From assembly GCA_910584715.1 (NCBI GenBank), contig CAJUAN010000002.1, forward strand, positions 1-64,000: DNA of 64,000 bases, read 5' to 3'. Within the stretch, counting starts at the first letter, position 1; each line of letters opens with the position of its first letter. The position numbers and the translations under genes were made by a program. Below are positions 24,254 through 32,086 of this stretch, piece after piece. The stretch is from an uncultured Oscillospiraceae bacterium. GTDB lineage: Bacteria; Bacillota; Clostridia; Oscillospirales; Ruminococcaceae. A model generated the notes under the pieces. It worked only from the letters and a program-made list of their open reading frames with translations. It made no database searches and was not told where the DNA came from.

Positions 24254-25740
24254 TGAATACCCCAAATATGCCTGTTGTTAAGCTTGGTATCTGCGCGGTG
24301 AGCCGCGACTGTTTCCCTATGGAGCTGTCCGCACGCCGCAGAGCAGCCGTTGTAAAGGCTTGTAAGGAAAAGAATATCGAAATATACGAATGTCCGGTTA
24401 CCGTCGAGAACGAGAAGCATATGCTTACCGCGATCGACGACATGAAAAAAGCAGGAGTAAACGCTCTTGTGATGTACCTGGGCAACTTTGGTCCCGAGAC
24501 CTCGGAGACCCTGCTTGCAAAGACTTTCGGCACACCGGTGATGTTCGCGGCTGCCTCCGAGGAAAGCTCCGACACCCTTGTGGACGGCAGAGGAGACGCT
24601 TACTGCGGTATGCTCAACGCAAGCTACAACTTAGGTCTACGGAACGTTAAGGCGTATATACCCGAATATCCTGTGGGAACCGCTTCCGAAATAGCGGACA
24701 TGATAGCTGAGTTTATCCCCGTGGCAAGAACGCTGCTAGGACTTGCAAATCTCAAAATTATTTCTTTCGGACCCCGTCCGCAGGACTTTTTAGCCTGCAA
24801 CGCGCCTATCCGTCAGCTTTACAATATCGGAGCTGAAATAGAGGAAAACTCGGAGCTTGACCTGTTTGCGGCTTACAACGAGCACGCGGGGGATGATCGT
24901 ATACCCGGCGTTATCGCCGATATGGAAAGGGAACTCGGGGACGGCAACAAAATGGCGGGTATCCTGCCAAAGCTTGCACAGTACGAACTTACTCTCCTCG
25001 ACTGGGCTGAAGCTCACAAGGGCAGCCGCGAATACGTTGTTTTCGCAAACAAGTGCTGGCCCGCGTTCCAGACACAGTTCGGATTTGTTCCCTGCTATGT
25101 TAACAGCCGTCTCGGTTCGAGAGGTATCCCCGTGGCGTGCGAGGTGGACATTTACGGCGCGCTCAGCGAATTTATCGGACAGTGCGTTTCCGACGACGCG
25201 GTAACTCTGCTGGACATCAACAACAGCGTCCCTGCGGATATGTACCTGAACGAGATAAAGGGCAAATTCGACTATAAGCACACCGACACCTTTATGGGAT
25301 TCCACTGCGGAAACACACCCTCCTGCAAGCTTTCAAGCTGCACGATGAAGTACCAGCTTATCATGCACAGGGGTCTCGAACCCGATAAGGAGCCGGATAT
25401 CACAAGAGGTACGCTTGAGGGCGACATCGCTCCGTCGGATATCACGTTTTTCCGTCTCCAGAGCACTGCGGACGCTAAGCTCCGCGCCTATGTTGCGGAG
25501 GGCGAGATACTTCCGGTTGCAACAAAGAGCTTTGGCGGCATCGGTGTGTTCGCGATAAAGGAAATGGGCAGGTTCTACCGCCACGTACTGATAGAGGGCA
25601 GATATCCCCACCACGGCGCGGTAACGTTCGCACACAACGGAAAGGCTCTGTGGAACGTTTTCCGCTATTTGGGAGTTGAGGAGATAGGCTTCAATCAGCC
25701 CACGGGAATGTTATACAAAACGGAAAATCCTTTTGCGTAA
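24250..25740 (+). CDS. L-fucose/L-arabinose isomerase-family protein
   Basis: A 496-residue protein of the FucI/AraA structural superfamily, which interconverts aldoses and ketoses with a divalent metal. The N-terminal half has the Rossmann-like segments (LVMYLGNFGPETSE; VMFAAASEES). The middle carries ANKCWPAFQTQFGFVPC and EVDIYGALSEF, where the metal-binding Glu and Asp are expected, and GFHCGNTPSC supplies a histidine. The true substrate is unknown; no fucose or arabinose kinase or aldolase is nearby. AGGAGG precedes the ATG, which overlaps the lipoprotein stop. Confidence 0.75.
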   Translation: MMNTPNMPVVKLGICAVSRDCFPMELSARRRAAVVKACKEKNIEIYECPVTVENEKHMLTAIDDMKKAGVNALVMYLGNFGPETSETLLAKTFGTPVMFAAASEESSDTLVDGRGDAYCGMLNASYNLGLRNVKAYIPEYPVGTASEIADMIAEFIPVARTLLGLANLKIISFGPRPQDFLACNAPIRQLYNIGAEIEENSELDLFAAYNEHAGDDRIPGVIADMERELGDGNKMAGILPKLAQYELTLLDWAEAHKGSREYVVFANKCWPAFQTQFGFVPCYVNSRLGSRGIPVACEVDIYGALSEFIGQCVSDDAVTLLDINNSVPADMYLNEIKGKFDYKHTDTFMGFHCGNTPSCKLSSCTMKYQLIMHRGLEPDKEPDITRGTLEGDIAPSDITFFRLQSTADAKLRAYVAEGEILPVATKSFGGIGVFAIKEMGRFYRHVLIEGRYPHHGAVTFAHNGKALWNVFRYLGVEEIGFNQPTGMLYKTENPFA

Positions 25741-25793
25741 TTACAAACTGTAAAAATGTAGGTGACGGGTCTCCCGTCCCGCAGAAAAATAAA

Positions 25794-26056
25794 TGCGATG
25801 AAGTGAACAAGTACCCGCTGATATCGGATAAAGAGAGTCCTTGGACGGTGCGAAAGGACGGAGAGGCAGCGGCGAATACATCACGGAGCTTGTGTCCCGA
25901 AACCGTAGGGGCGGATTCCATATCTGCCCGTTTAGTAGGGATACGCGGTTCACGCCCGTTAAAGCGTTTTGAGGTTCGGACATTCCGTCCGGATAAACTG
26001 AGGTGGTACCGCGATAATTCGCCCTCATCAGCCTAACGGTTGGTGAGGGCATTTTT
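25794..26056 (+). promoter_or_regulatory. T-box leader, tyrosine specifier
   Basis: The T-box core AGGTGGTACCGCG (26001-26013) is followed by a 13-pair terminator (26021-26050) with a T run. Upstream is a stem I with the AGAGAG motif. Helices ACAAG/CTTGT (25807-25811, 25889-25893) and CCGCTG/CAGCGG (25815-25820, 25867-25872) enclose a specifier loop reading GAA-TAC-A, codon TAC at 25877-25879. TAC means tyrosine; the UGGU bulge fits the A73 discriminator of tRNA-Tyr. Uncharged tRNA-Tyr should prevent termination. The next gene is a small membrane-protein gene; tyrS is about 2.7 kb downstream. Confidence 0.9.
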
Positions 26057-26091
26057 AGTTGACAGTTGACAATTTTGGGGGAGGAATTGTT

Positions 26092-26601
26092 ATGACAGCA
26101 GAGTTTGACCGAACAAGAACTATAGATATTATTTTTTACGTATTGATAGCTTTAATAATTTTGGCTATATGTGAATTTGTAAAGAAGTGTCCCTTTTTTG
26201 AACTTTCGGAAACGGCATTGATTATACGTTTTATTGCCTTGCTTGCAGCGTTTGGATTACTGTGTTTGGTTTGGTCGGCATTTAATGGGGAAATAACTGT
26301 TGACGAAAGCGGTGTAACGGTGACAACAAAATTTTTCGGCAAAGCATTCAACAAAAAGAGAATTGCATACTGCGATATTGAATGCACCTACTGCGGCGTT
26401 AAGAGCCATTACTATAAGGCAAACGCAACTCATTTTCTTAATTTTACCGTTAAGAAAAAGAATGGTATAAAGCATATTTTTGCAAAGATAGCCGGAACAT
26501 CAAGAAGTTTTGACATGAAAGAATTTCAAGAACATATTGACGAACAGTCTCTGAAAAAATTGTGTGATTATATAAACGAACGAATCGAAAAGAGTGCATA
26601 A
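26092..26601 (+). CDS. Small membrane protein of unknown function
   Basis: A 169-residue protein with two N-terminal membrane segments (about 12-28 and 44-64), then a cytosolic domain rich in beta strands (EITVDESGVTVTTKFFGKAF onward) that recalls bacterial PH-like domains. Family not recognised. The ATG follows GGGGGAGG, immediately after the tyrosine T-box terminator, so it is the first gene subject to that leader. AT-rich compared with tyrS. Confidence 0.65.
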   Translation: MTAEFDRTRTIDIIFYVLIALIILAICEFVKKCPFFELSETALIIRFIALLAAFGLLCLVWSAFNGEITVDESGVTVTTKFFGKAFNKKRIAYCDIECTYCGVKSHYYKANATHFLNFTVKKKNGIKHIFAKIAGTSRSFDMKEFQEHIDEQSLKKLCDYINERIEKSA

Positions 26602-26603
26602 TC

Positions 26604-27491
26604 ATGAAAACCGTACCCGCAAAAACGATACTGCAAAAGAACAAGTCCGCGGACTGGTTCGGCGGAGAATACAATATGAACCTTTACAAGGGCTGCTGCC
26701 ACGGCTGCATATACTGTGACAGCCGCAGCGACTGCTATCAGCTAAAGGATTTTGAGACTGTCCGCGCAAAGGAAAACTGTCTGCAAATCCTCCGCGACGA
26801 GCTTCGCCGCAAGGTCAGGACAGGCATTGTGGGCACAGGCGCGATGTGTGACCCATACAATCCCTTTGAGGAAACGGAGCTGCTTACCCTCCACGCTATG
26901 GAGCTTCTGGACGCTTTTGAGTTCGGGGTACACGTCCTGACGAAAAGCAGTCTTATCGCCCGTGATACCGACGTTTTCCAAAGTATCGCCGAGCATTCTC
27001 CGGTGCTGTGTCAGGTCACTGTTACAGCCGCGGAGGACAGTCTTTCCGCGCTGGTTGAACCCAACGTATGCGTTACTTCCGAGCGGCTTGAAGCGATTGA
27101 AAAAATGTCCGAAAGCGGCTTGTTTACGGGGATTGTGATGACTCCCCTGCTGCCCTTTATCGAGGATACCGAGGAAAACGTGCTTGGTATCGTCCGCAGG
27201 GCAAAGGAGTGCGGCGCAAGGTCGGTTTACCCCATGTTCGGGCTGACCATGAGAAGCGGTCAGCGGGAGTATTTTTACCGAAAGTTAGAGGAAATTTTCC
27301 CGAACAGCGGACTTGCGGAGCGGTACGCCAAAACCTACGGGGAGCGGTACGTCTGCAATTCTCCCCACATAAAAAGGCTTTGGAAAGTCTTTACTGAGGA
27401 GTGCCAAAGACTTGGCTTAGCGTACGAAATGCGGGACATTATCGCGTCCTATAAGCTTGGGTACGGGGACAGTCAATTATCGTTTTTTTGA
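26604..27491 (+). CDS. SPL-like radical SAM protein
   Basis: A 295-residue radical S-adenosylmethionine protein. The iron-sulfur motif CxxxCxxC is C31-C35-C38 in CCHGCIYC, followed by GTGAMCDPYNPFEE. The sequence resembles the 'DNA repair photolyase' group named after spore photoproduct lyase, most members of which have no assigned substrate. I would not claim thymine-dimer repair. It starts two bases after the preceding stop, within the T-box operon. Confidence 0.8.
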   Translation: MKTVPAKTILQKNKSADWFGGEYNMNLYKGCCHGCIYCDSRSDCYQLKDFETVRAKENCLQILRDELRRKVRTGIVGTGAMCDPYNPFEETELLTLHAMELLDAFEFGVHVLTKSSLIARDTDVFQSIAEHSPVLCQVTVTAAEDSLSALVEPNVCVTSERLEAIEKMSESGLFTGIVMTPLLPFIEDTEENVLGIVRRAKECGARSVYPMFGLTMRSGQREYFYRKLEEIFPNSGLAERYAKTYGERYVCNSPHIKRLWKVFTEECQRLGLAYEMRDIIASYKLGYGDSQLSFF

Positions 27492-27525
27492 TAGCGCAAA
27501 CAATGATTTTTTGAGAGGTGAGACA

Positions 27526-27960
27526 ATGAAAAGAACAATGCTTTTTCCTGCTGCGGTAATTCTGATTGTATTGCTGGTTATTTGGCTGTATTTGGGTATC
27601 AGAGGACAAGCTGACTATATTACAAATATTGGTACAGCAGAAACTGAAATGATCGCAGATGAATTAAATATTTCTCTTTCTCCCGACAGCGGGATCAAAT
27701 CGTTTGCCTATATGACATATATGGCTGATTCCTTTTTTGTATTGGAGATCAAGACGGACAACGTTGAAGAATTCATGTCCGCAAATAAAGATGCGTTTTC
27801 TGAAACCAATGATAAAATTATTAGCTCGTTTTTGTTCCCAACTAAAAAATATTTACCCAAAAACAATGGGATTACAGCGTATTATACAGCGAATACTGTT
27901 TATCTTTCTTTATGGAGTAAAGAATACCCCTCGTTTTTTAGTATTTATACAGAAAACTGA
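27526..27960 (+). CDS. Membrane-anchored protein of unknown function
   Basis: A 144-residue protein with one N-terminal membrane segment (about 5-24) and an extracytoplasmic domain without recognisable motifs. AT-rich. The ATG follows GAGAGGTGAG; upstream in-frame starts overlap the radical SAM gene and lack a ribosome site. Confidence 0.6.
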   Translation: MKRTMLFPAAVILIVLLVIWLYLGIRGQADYITNIGTAETEMIADELNISLSPDSGIKSFAYMTYMADSFFVLEIKTDNVEEFMSANKDAFSETNDKIISSFLFPTKKYLPKNNGITAYYTANTVYLSLWSKEYPSFFSIYTEN

Positions 27961-27991
27961 CAGCTATATATTTTTATGGAGGCGGAAGATA

Positions 27992-28366
27992 ATGAATAAA
28001 TGGTACACTGAAGATTACGAGTTCACAATAGAAGTGGTGGACATTTCTCCCAACGGCAAAACCGAGGGACACTGCCGCAACGGCGATGAGATAGGAGACG
28101 TTTACAAGTGCGGCTACGACTGTCCCGTAAATCAATATGGACGGGGCTTCTGCTCAAAGAGTATGCTGCTGCTTTTCCCCATGCTGGAGACCGTTCGGGG
28201 CGGCGGCGACCTGCGTATGATAGGCGGGTACTCGCCAAGCGGTAATGTTTCCGATTCGCCGATGGTGAAGGAGTTTATCTGTCCAGACGGCGTGGTGACC
28301 TACCGTCTCACCGCCAAAAAGACGGGCGGGGAGAATTTCCACACCGGAGGATTTTATAAAGAATAA
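27992..28366 (+). CDS. TIGR04076-family protein
   Basis: A 124-residue cysteine-containing protein matching the TIGR04076 family seen in Clostridia. It begins with a strand-rich region, then VYKCGYDCP with spaced cysteines, SKSMLLLFPMLETVRGGGDL, and a final VTYRLTAKK strand. Members often sit beside redox or radical enzymes, but the role is unknown. The ATG at 27992 follows GGAGGCGG. Higher GC than the two genes before it. Confidence 0.7.
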   Translation: MNKWYTEDYEFTIEVVDISPNGKTEGHCRNGDEIGDVYKCGYDCPVNQYGRGFCSKSMLLLFPMLETVRGGGDLRMIGGYSPSGNVSDSPMVKEFICPDGVVTYRLTAKKTGGENFHTGGFYKE

Positions 28367-28445
28367 CAGCAAAACATTGAAAGGTGGTGGTATCAGTGAA
28401 ATCAGAAATTGATTTCATCGTTTATGATGAAATGGAGGTGACGAT

Positions 28446-28726
28446 ATGAAAACGTCAAAATCAAAAAACCCAAAGCAGTTCGGATAACGGCTGCCATTAT
28501 TATCGTTCTGCTTCTTGTGCCGTTCCCCATCGGCTATAAGGACGGAGGAACGGTAAAATACAGAGCCGCGCTGTACTGCGTTACAAAGCAGCATTCAATT
28601 GCCTATGACCCTTTGGAACAAAAAGACGGTTACGATATAGGCACTACAGTTGAAATTTTTGGATTTGAGGTCTACAATGACATTAAGTATTACAGCATTC
28701 AAACTCTTATAGAGTTAAATAAATAA
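28446..28726 (+). pseudogene. Small membrane protein split by a -1 frame change, possibly programmed
   Basis: A strong GGAGGTG site precedes ATG 28446, but that frame ends at TAA after 13 codons. The -1 frame is open from 28442 to 28726 and encodes a basic start, one membrane segment (about AAIIIVLLLVPFPIGY) and a domain with KDGGTVKYRAALYCVTKQH, typical of a widespread small Firmicutes family. At 28463-28469 the sequence A AAA AAC lies in the zero frame; a -1 slip there joins the ATG to the long frame exactly. A lost A in the run at 28449-28452 would explain it equally well. Read either as programmed frameshifting or as a frameshifted pseudogene. A GTG at 28517 could only yield a truncated product. 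Confidence 0.6.
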
Positions 28727-28742
28727 TAAGGAGATTTTTAAA

Positions 28743-29957
28743 ATGACACTGTACGAAGAACTTATCGCCCGCGGACTTATCGCCCAGGTGACCGACGAAA
28801 AGGAAATAAGCGACATGATCAATGGCGGCAAGGCGACCTTTTATATTGGCTTCGACCCCACCGCAGACAGCCTCCATGTGGGTCACTTTATGGCTCTCTG
28901 CCTGATGAAGCGTCTGCAAATGGCGGGAAACAAGCCTATCGCTCTTTTGGGCGGCGGCACGGGTATGATCGGCGACCCCTCAGGCAAGTCCGATATGAGA
29001 AAAATGCTTACCAAAGAGGACATCGAACACAACATCGAGTGCTTCAAAAAGCAGATGAGCCGGTTTATCGACTTCTCGGAAGGCAAGGCAATAATGGTAA
29101 ACAACGCTGACTGGCTTCTTGACCTTAACTATGTGGACGTGCTCCGCGAAGTTGGCGCTTGCTTCTCCGTCAACAAAATGCTGACCTACGAGTGCTACAA
29201 GCAGCGTATGGAGCGGGGTCTCACGTTCTTGGAGTTCAACTACATGATCATGCAGAGCTACGACTTCTATATGCTGTACCAGAAGTACGGCTGCACAATG
29301 CAATTCGGCGGCGACGACCAGTGGGCGAATATGCTTGGCGGTACCGAGCTTATCCGTAAAAAACTTGGCAAGGACGCTCACGCCATGACAATTACACTGC
29401 TCCTCAACTCCGAAGGCAAGAAAATGGGTAAGACCGAAAAGGGTGCGGTATGGCTCGACCCCGAAAAAACATCTCCCTTTGACTTCTATCAGTACTGGCG
29501 CAACGTTGCGGACGCGGACGTTCTGAAGTGCATACGTATGCTGACATTCCTGCCTATCGAGGAGATTGAGTCCATGAAGGACTGGGAGGGCAGCCAGCTT
29601 AACAAAGCTAAGGAAATCCTTGCCTACGAGCTGACAAAGCTTGTACACGGCGAGGAGGAAGCCAAAAAGGCGCAGCAGGGAGCGCAGGCTCTTTTCGGCG
29701 GAGCGGGCAATACCGAGAATATGCCGAGCACCGAGATTCCCGCCGCTGAAATACCCGCAGACGGCATAAACATTATGGACTTGCTTGTTAAGACAGGACT
29801 TGCTCCCTCAAAGAGCGAGGCGAGACGGCTTGTGCAGCAGGGCGGCATATCCGTTGACGACGGCAAAATAACCGATCCTAACGCTCTTGTGAAAATTAAT
29901 ACGGAGGTCATTGTCAAAAAGGGTAAAAAGGTTTTCCATAAGGCTGTCAGAGTCTGA
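28743..29957 (+). CDS. tyrS: Tyrosyl-tRNA synthetase
   Basis: A 404-residue class Ic synthetase charging tRNA-Tyr. The HIGH motif is HVGH (45-48), GGDDQWANM binds tyrosine, KMGKT (227-231) is the KMSKS loop, and a C-terminal S4 RNA-binding domain (about 340-404) follows. AGGAG precedes the ATG. No promoter or T-box stands directly before it; the tyrosine T-box is at 25794-26056 on the same strand with five genes between. Confidence 0.97.
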   Translation: MTLYEELIARGLIAQVTDEKEISDMINGGKATFYIGFDPTADSLHVGHFMALCLMKRLQMAGNKPIALLGGGTGMIGDPSGKSDMRKMLTKEDIEHNIECFKKQMSRFIDFSEGKAIMVNNADWLLDLNYVDVLREVGACFSVNKMLTYECYKQRMERGLTFLEFNYMIMQSYDFYMLYQKYGCTMQFGGDDQWANMLGGTELIRKKLGKDAHAMTITLLLNSEGKKMGKTEKGAVWLDPEKTSPFDFYQYWRNVADADVLKCIRMLTFLPIEEIESMKDWEGSQLNKAKEILAYELTKLVHGEEEAKKAQQGAQALFGGAGNTENMPSTEIPAAEIPADGINIMDLLVKTGLAPSKSEARRLVQQGGISVDDGKITDPNALVKINTEVIVKKGKKVFHKAVRV

Positions 29958-30101
29958 TTTACCATATTTAAAAGCATTTTTTAAGACGATTCGACAGGTA
30001 TCATGCATTCACAAAACGACACTTTAATCGTCATAAAATACTCAGGCATTCGCAAATACTGAAACAATTTCCGTATGAATCCGATCCCCTGTGGAAAAAG
30101 C

Positions 30102-30432
30102 TGAACCGAACCAGTAAAAATGTACAATGACCAAAAAGACCTCCTATGGTATAATAGAAACCATAGGAGGTTTAGTTATGGCAAGAAGTTACAGACATAT
30201 ACAACAGTATGAAAAAAATATCTGCACAGGTATGATAATCTTTTGAACAGGGACTTTCACTCAGACAGACCGAAGCAAGGCTGCTCATTTACAATTACAT
30301 CTATTTTTACAATATCAAGCATATTCAGCTTAAAACAAAACTGACTCCGCTTGAATTGCGAAGCCAGTTCGTTGCTTAATCTAATTCACCATAGGGCATT
30401 TTTGTGCTGTACCCAAAAATTAGGACGGTTCA
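30102..30432 (+). mobile_element. Internally deleted IS3-family element remnant
   Basis: Terminal inverted repeats TGAACCG / CGGTTCA bound a 331-base element with more scattered similarity inward (GTACA near both ends). The start of orfA is intact (MARSYRHIQQYEKNI at 30178) and soon meets a stop. Further on, only the C-terminal end of the DDE transposase remains (30271-30379, ending LTPLELRSQFVA). The promoter -10 TATAAT (30150-30155) sits inside a 10-bp hairpin (30140-30149 with 30161-30170) whose second arm contains the ribosome site. It cannot move on its own but could respond to a related transposase. Flanks 29958-30101 and 30433-30462 hold nothing else I can name. Confidence 0.8.
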
Positions 30433-30462
30433 ATAAAACTTCCCGGGGATAATTTTTTAGGG

Positions 30463-31644
30463 TTACTTCAAAGCCGCGGCAAATTCCTCCGCAAGCTTGT
30501 CTATTTGACTGAGGTCGTCCTCGGTAGGCTTCAGCAGCCACCTATAGGCGTCGTGGACCTTTTTCAGTCCCAAGCCCTCAGCACGTGCTTCAAGCATAGC
30601 GCACGCCTCGCCGCTCCAGCCGTAGGAGCCGAACACCCCAAAAGGCTTGCCGCGGTTGGTTATCGCGTCCACAACGGAAAGCACGTCCCAGACGGGCTTG
30701 AGTGCGTCGCGGTTTATTGTGGGCGAACCGAACACAAGTCCCGCGGAGCTGCCTATCGCCTCGGAGATCTCGCTCATATCATGCTCGATAACGTTATAGC
30801 ATTTTGCGGAAACTCCCAGCTCCTCCAGCTTTTTGGCGTAACGCTCCGCAGCCGCTTTGGTGTAGCCGTATGCCGAAACATAGAAGACAGCCGCCGTCCT
30901 GCCCGTATCCTTGGGGGCAGCCCATTGGGCATACTTTTCCATAGCCCGCCCGATACTGTTTTTCAGCACGGGACCATGGGAACAGCACACCATGTCAAAG
31001 TCAAGAGCTTCAAGCTTGGCAAGTCCGTCCCGAACAAACTTGGGGAAAGGCCCGAAGATAGCCGCATAGTAGTACGCAAAAGCCTCGTCGTACTCCTTGG
31101 GATAGGTTATTTCGTCGTCTGTGATAAGCGGTTCGCAGTAGTGCGCTCCGAGAAAATCGCAGGTAAAGACGGTCTTTCTCGCAGGCAGATATGTGAAAAT
31201 ACTGTCGGGCCAGTGAAGATTCGGCGCGGAAATGAACTCAAGAACAAGTCCCTGACCCAGATCAAGGGTATCGCCGTTCTTGACGGTCATGCTCTTGAAC
31301 TGAGTGTTGGCGACGTTTGTGATATTCTTTATTGCCGCCGCGGAGCCAACTATAGTCACATCGGGATTGGCTTTCATGATCTCGTCCACGGAGCCGCTGT
31401 GGTCGGGCTCGGTATGGTTGAACACAACATAATCTATCTCGGGCAGCTCACATATTTCCCGGATATTGTTAGTCATAACGCCGCGGAAACGGTCGTGTAC
31501 GGTCTCTACCAGCGCAGTCTTGTCCCCTTTAATAAGGTAGGCGTTATAAGTAGTGCCGTACTCGGTTTTCATGATGATATCAAAAACGCGCAGATTGGGA
31601 TTTACCGCGCCTACATAGTAAATATTCTCTTTAAGTTTAAGCAT
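30463..31644 (-). CDS. fprA: FprA-family flavodiiron protein
   Basis: A 393-residue A-type flavoprotein that reduces oxygen or nitric oxide, protecting anaerobes. The N-terminal metallo-beta-lactamase-like diiron domain has the HTEPDHSG ligands at 77-84 and further ligands in HWPDS and CDFLGAH. The C-terminal flavodoxin domain (from about 255) begins VFYVSAYGYTKAAAE and binds FMN. The ATG at 31644 follows AAAGGGAA; the earlier in-frame ATG is not supported. The upstream rubredoxin gene is the likely electron donor. Confidence 0.95.
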   Translation of the reverse strand: MLKLKENIYYVGAVNPNLRVFDIIMKTEYGTTYNAYLIKGDKTALVETVHDRFRGVMTNNIREICELPEIDYVVFNHTEPDHSGSVDEIMKANPDVTIVGSAAAIKNITNVANTQFKSMTVKNGDTLDLGQGLVLEFISAPNLHWPDSIFTYLPARKTVFTCDFLGAHYCEPLITDDEITYPKEYDEAFAYYYAAIFGPFPKFVRDGLAKLEALDFDMVCCSHGPVLKNSIGRAMEKYAQWAAPKDTGRTAAVFYVSAYGYTKAAAERYAKKLEELGVSAKCYNVIEHDMSEISEAIGSSAGLVFGSPTINRDALKPVWDVLSVVDAITNRGKPFGVFGSYGWSGEACAMLEARAEGLGLKKVHDAYRWLLKPTEDDLSQIDKLAEEFAAALK

Positions 31645-31704
31645 AAAAATTCCCTTTCTTTCAATAAATTCGTCATTTTTACGGAGCATTAAGTGTCAAA
31701 GCGC

Positions 31705-31750
31705 GCGGCAGTCCGAAAGGCTGTACCGTTACACGCCGTCGGACTGCCGC
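31705..31750. repeat. Hairpin between rubredoxin and fprA
   Basis: Twelve-base perfect arms (31705-31716 with 31739-31750) and a 22-base loop, placed between the rubredoxin stop and fprA. There is no T tract on the minus strand, so it is more likely a processing or mRNA-stability element than a full terminator. Confidence 0.6.
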
Positions 31751-31763
31751 CTGTAATTTGCAA

Positions 31764-31919
31764 TTACAGCTTCGTGAACTCGCTTTTGCTCAGACCGCAT
31801 ACGGGGCAGACCCAATCCTCGGGAATGTCCTCCCACTTTGTGCCGGGAGCTATACCTCCGTCGGGGTCGCCTACAGCTTCATCGTAAACGTAAGAGCAGG
31901 GGCATTCGTACTTATCCAT
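31764..31919 (-). CDS. Rubredoxin with a shortened first iron knuckle
   Basis: A 51-residue rubredoxin, a one-iron electron carrier. The second knuckle CPVCG (38-42) and the GIAPGTKWEDIPEDWVCP core are classical. The first knuckle is CPC (Cys6, Cys8), one residue shorter than the usual CxxC. It precedes fprA with its own consensus promoter. The stop TAA is at 31764-31766. Confidence 0.92.
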   Translation of the reverse strand: MDKYECPCSYVYDEAVGDPDGGIAPGTKWEDIPEDWVCPVCGLSKSEFTKL

Positions 31920-31966
31920 AATAATACACTCCTTTTTCTAAAGTATACCAATGTAGTATATTAATA

Positions 31967-31995
31967 ATCATATCACAATAAAATTATTTTGTCAA
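31967..31995 (-). promoter_or_regulatory. Rubredoxin-fprA promoter
   Basis: Minus strand: -35 TTGACA (31990-31995), 17-bp spacer, -10 TATGAT (31967-31972). Confidence 0.85.
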
Positions 31996-32086
31996 GATTT
32001 TATCCGAATATTACGGAATTTTTTTACAATGCTTCACAAAGTACCCGGACAGCGTAAAAATGCCTCCGCAATCTATATACAGATCG

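Noticed and set aside
26604..27491. True spore photoproduct lyase
   Set aside because: The iron-sulfur motif fits the superfamily, but nothing specific to thymine-dimer repair could be identified, and the neighbours are not sporulation genes.
30505..31692. 395-codon plus-strand frame opposite fprA
   Set aside because: Shadow of the flavodiiron gene, without start signal or family features.
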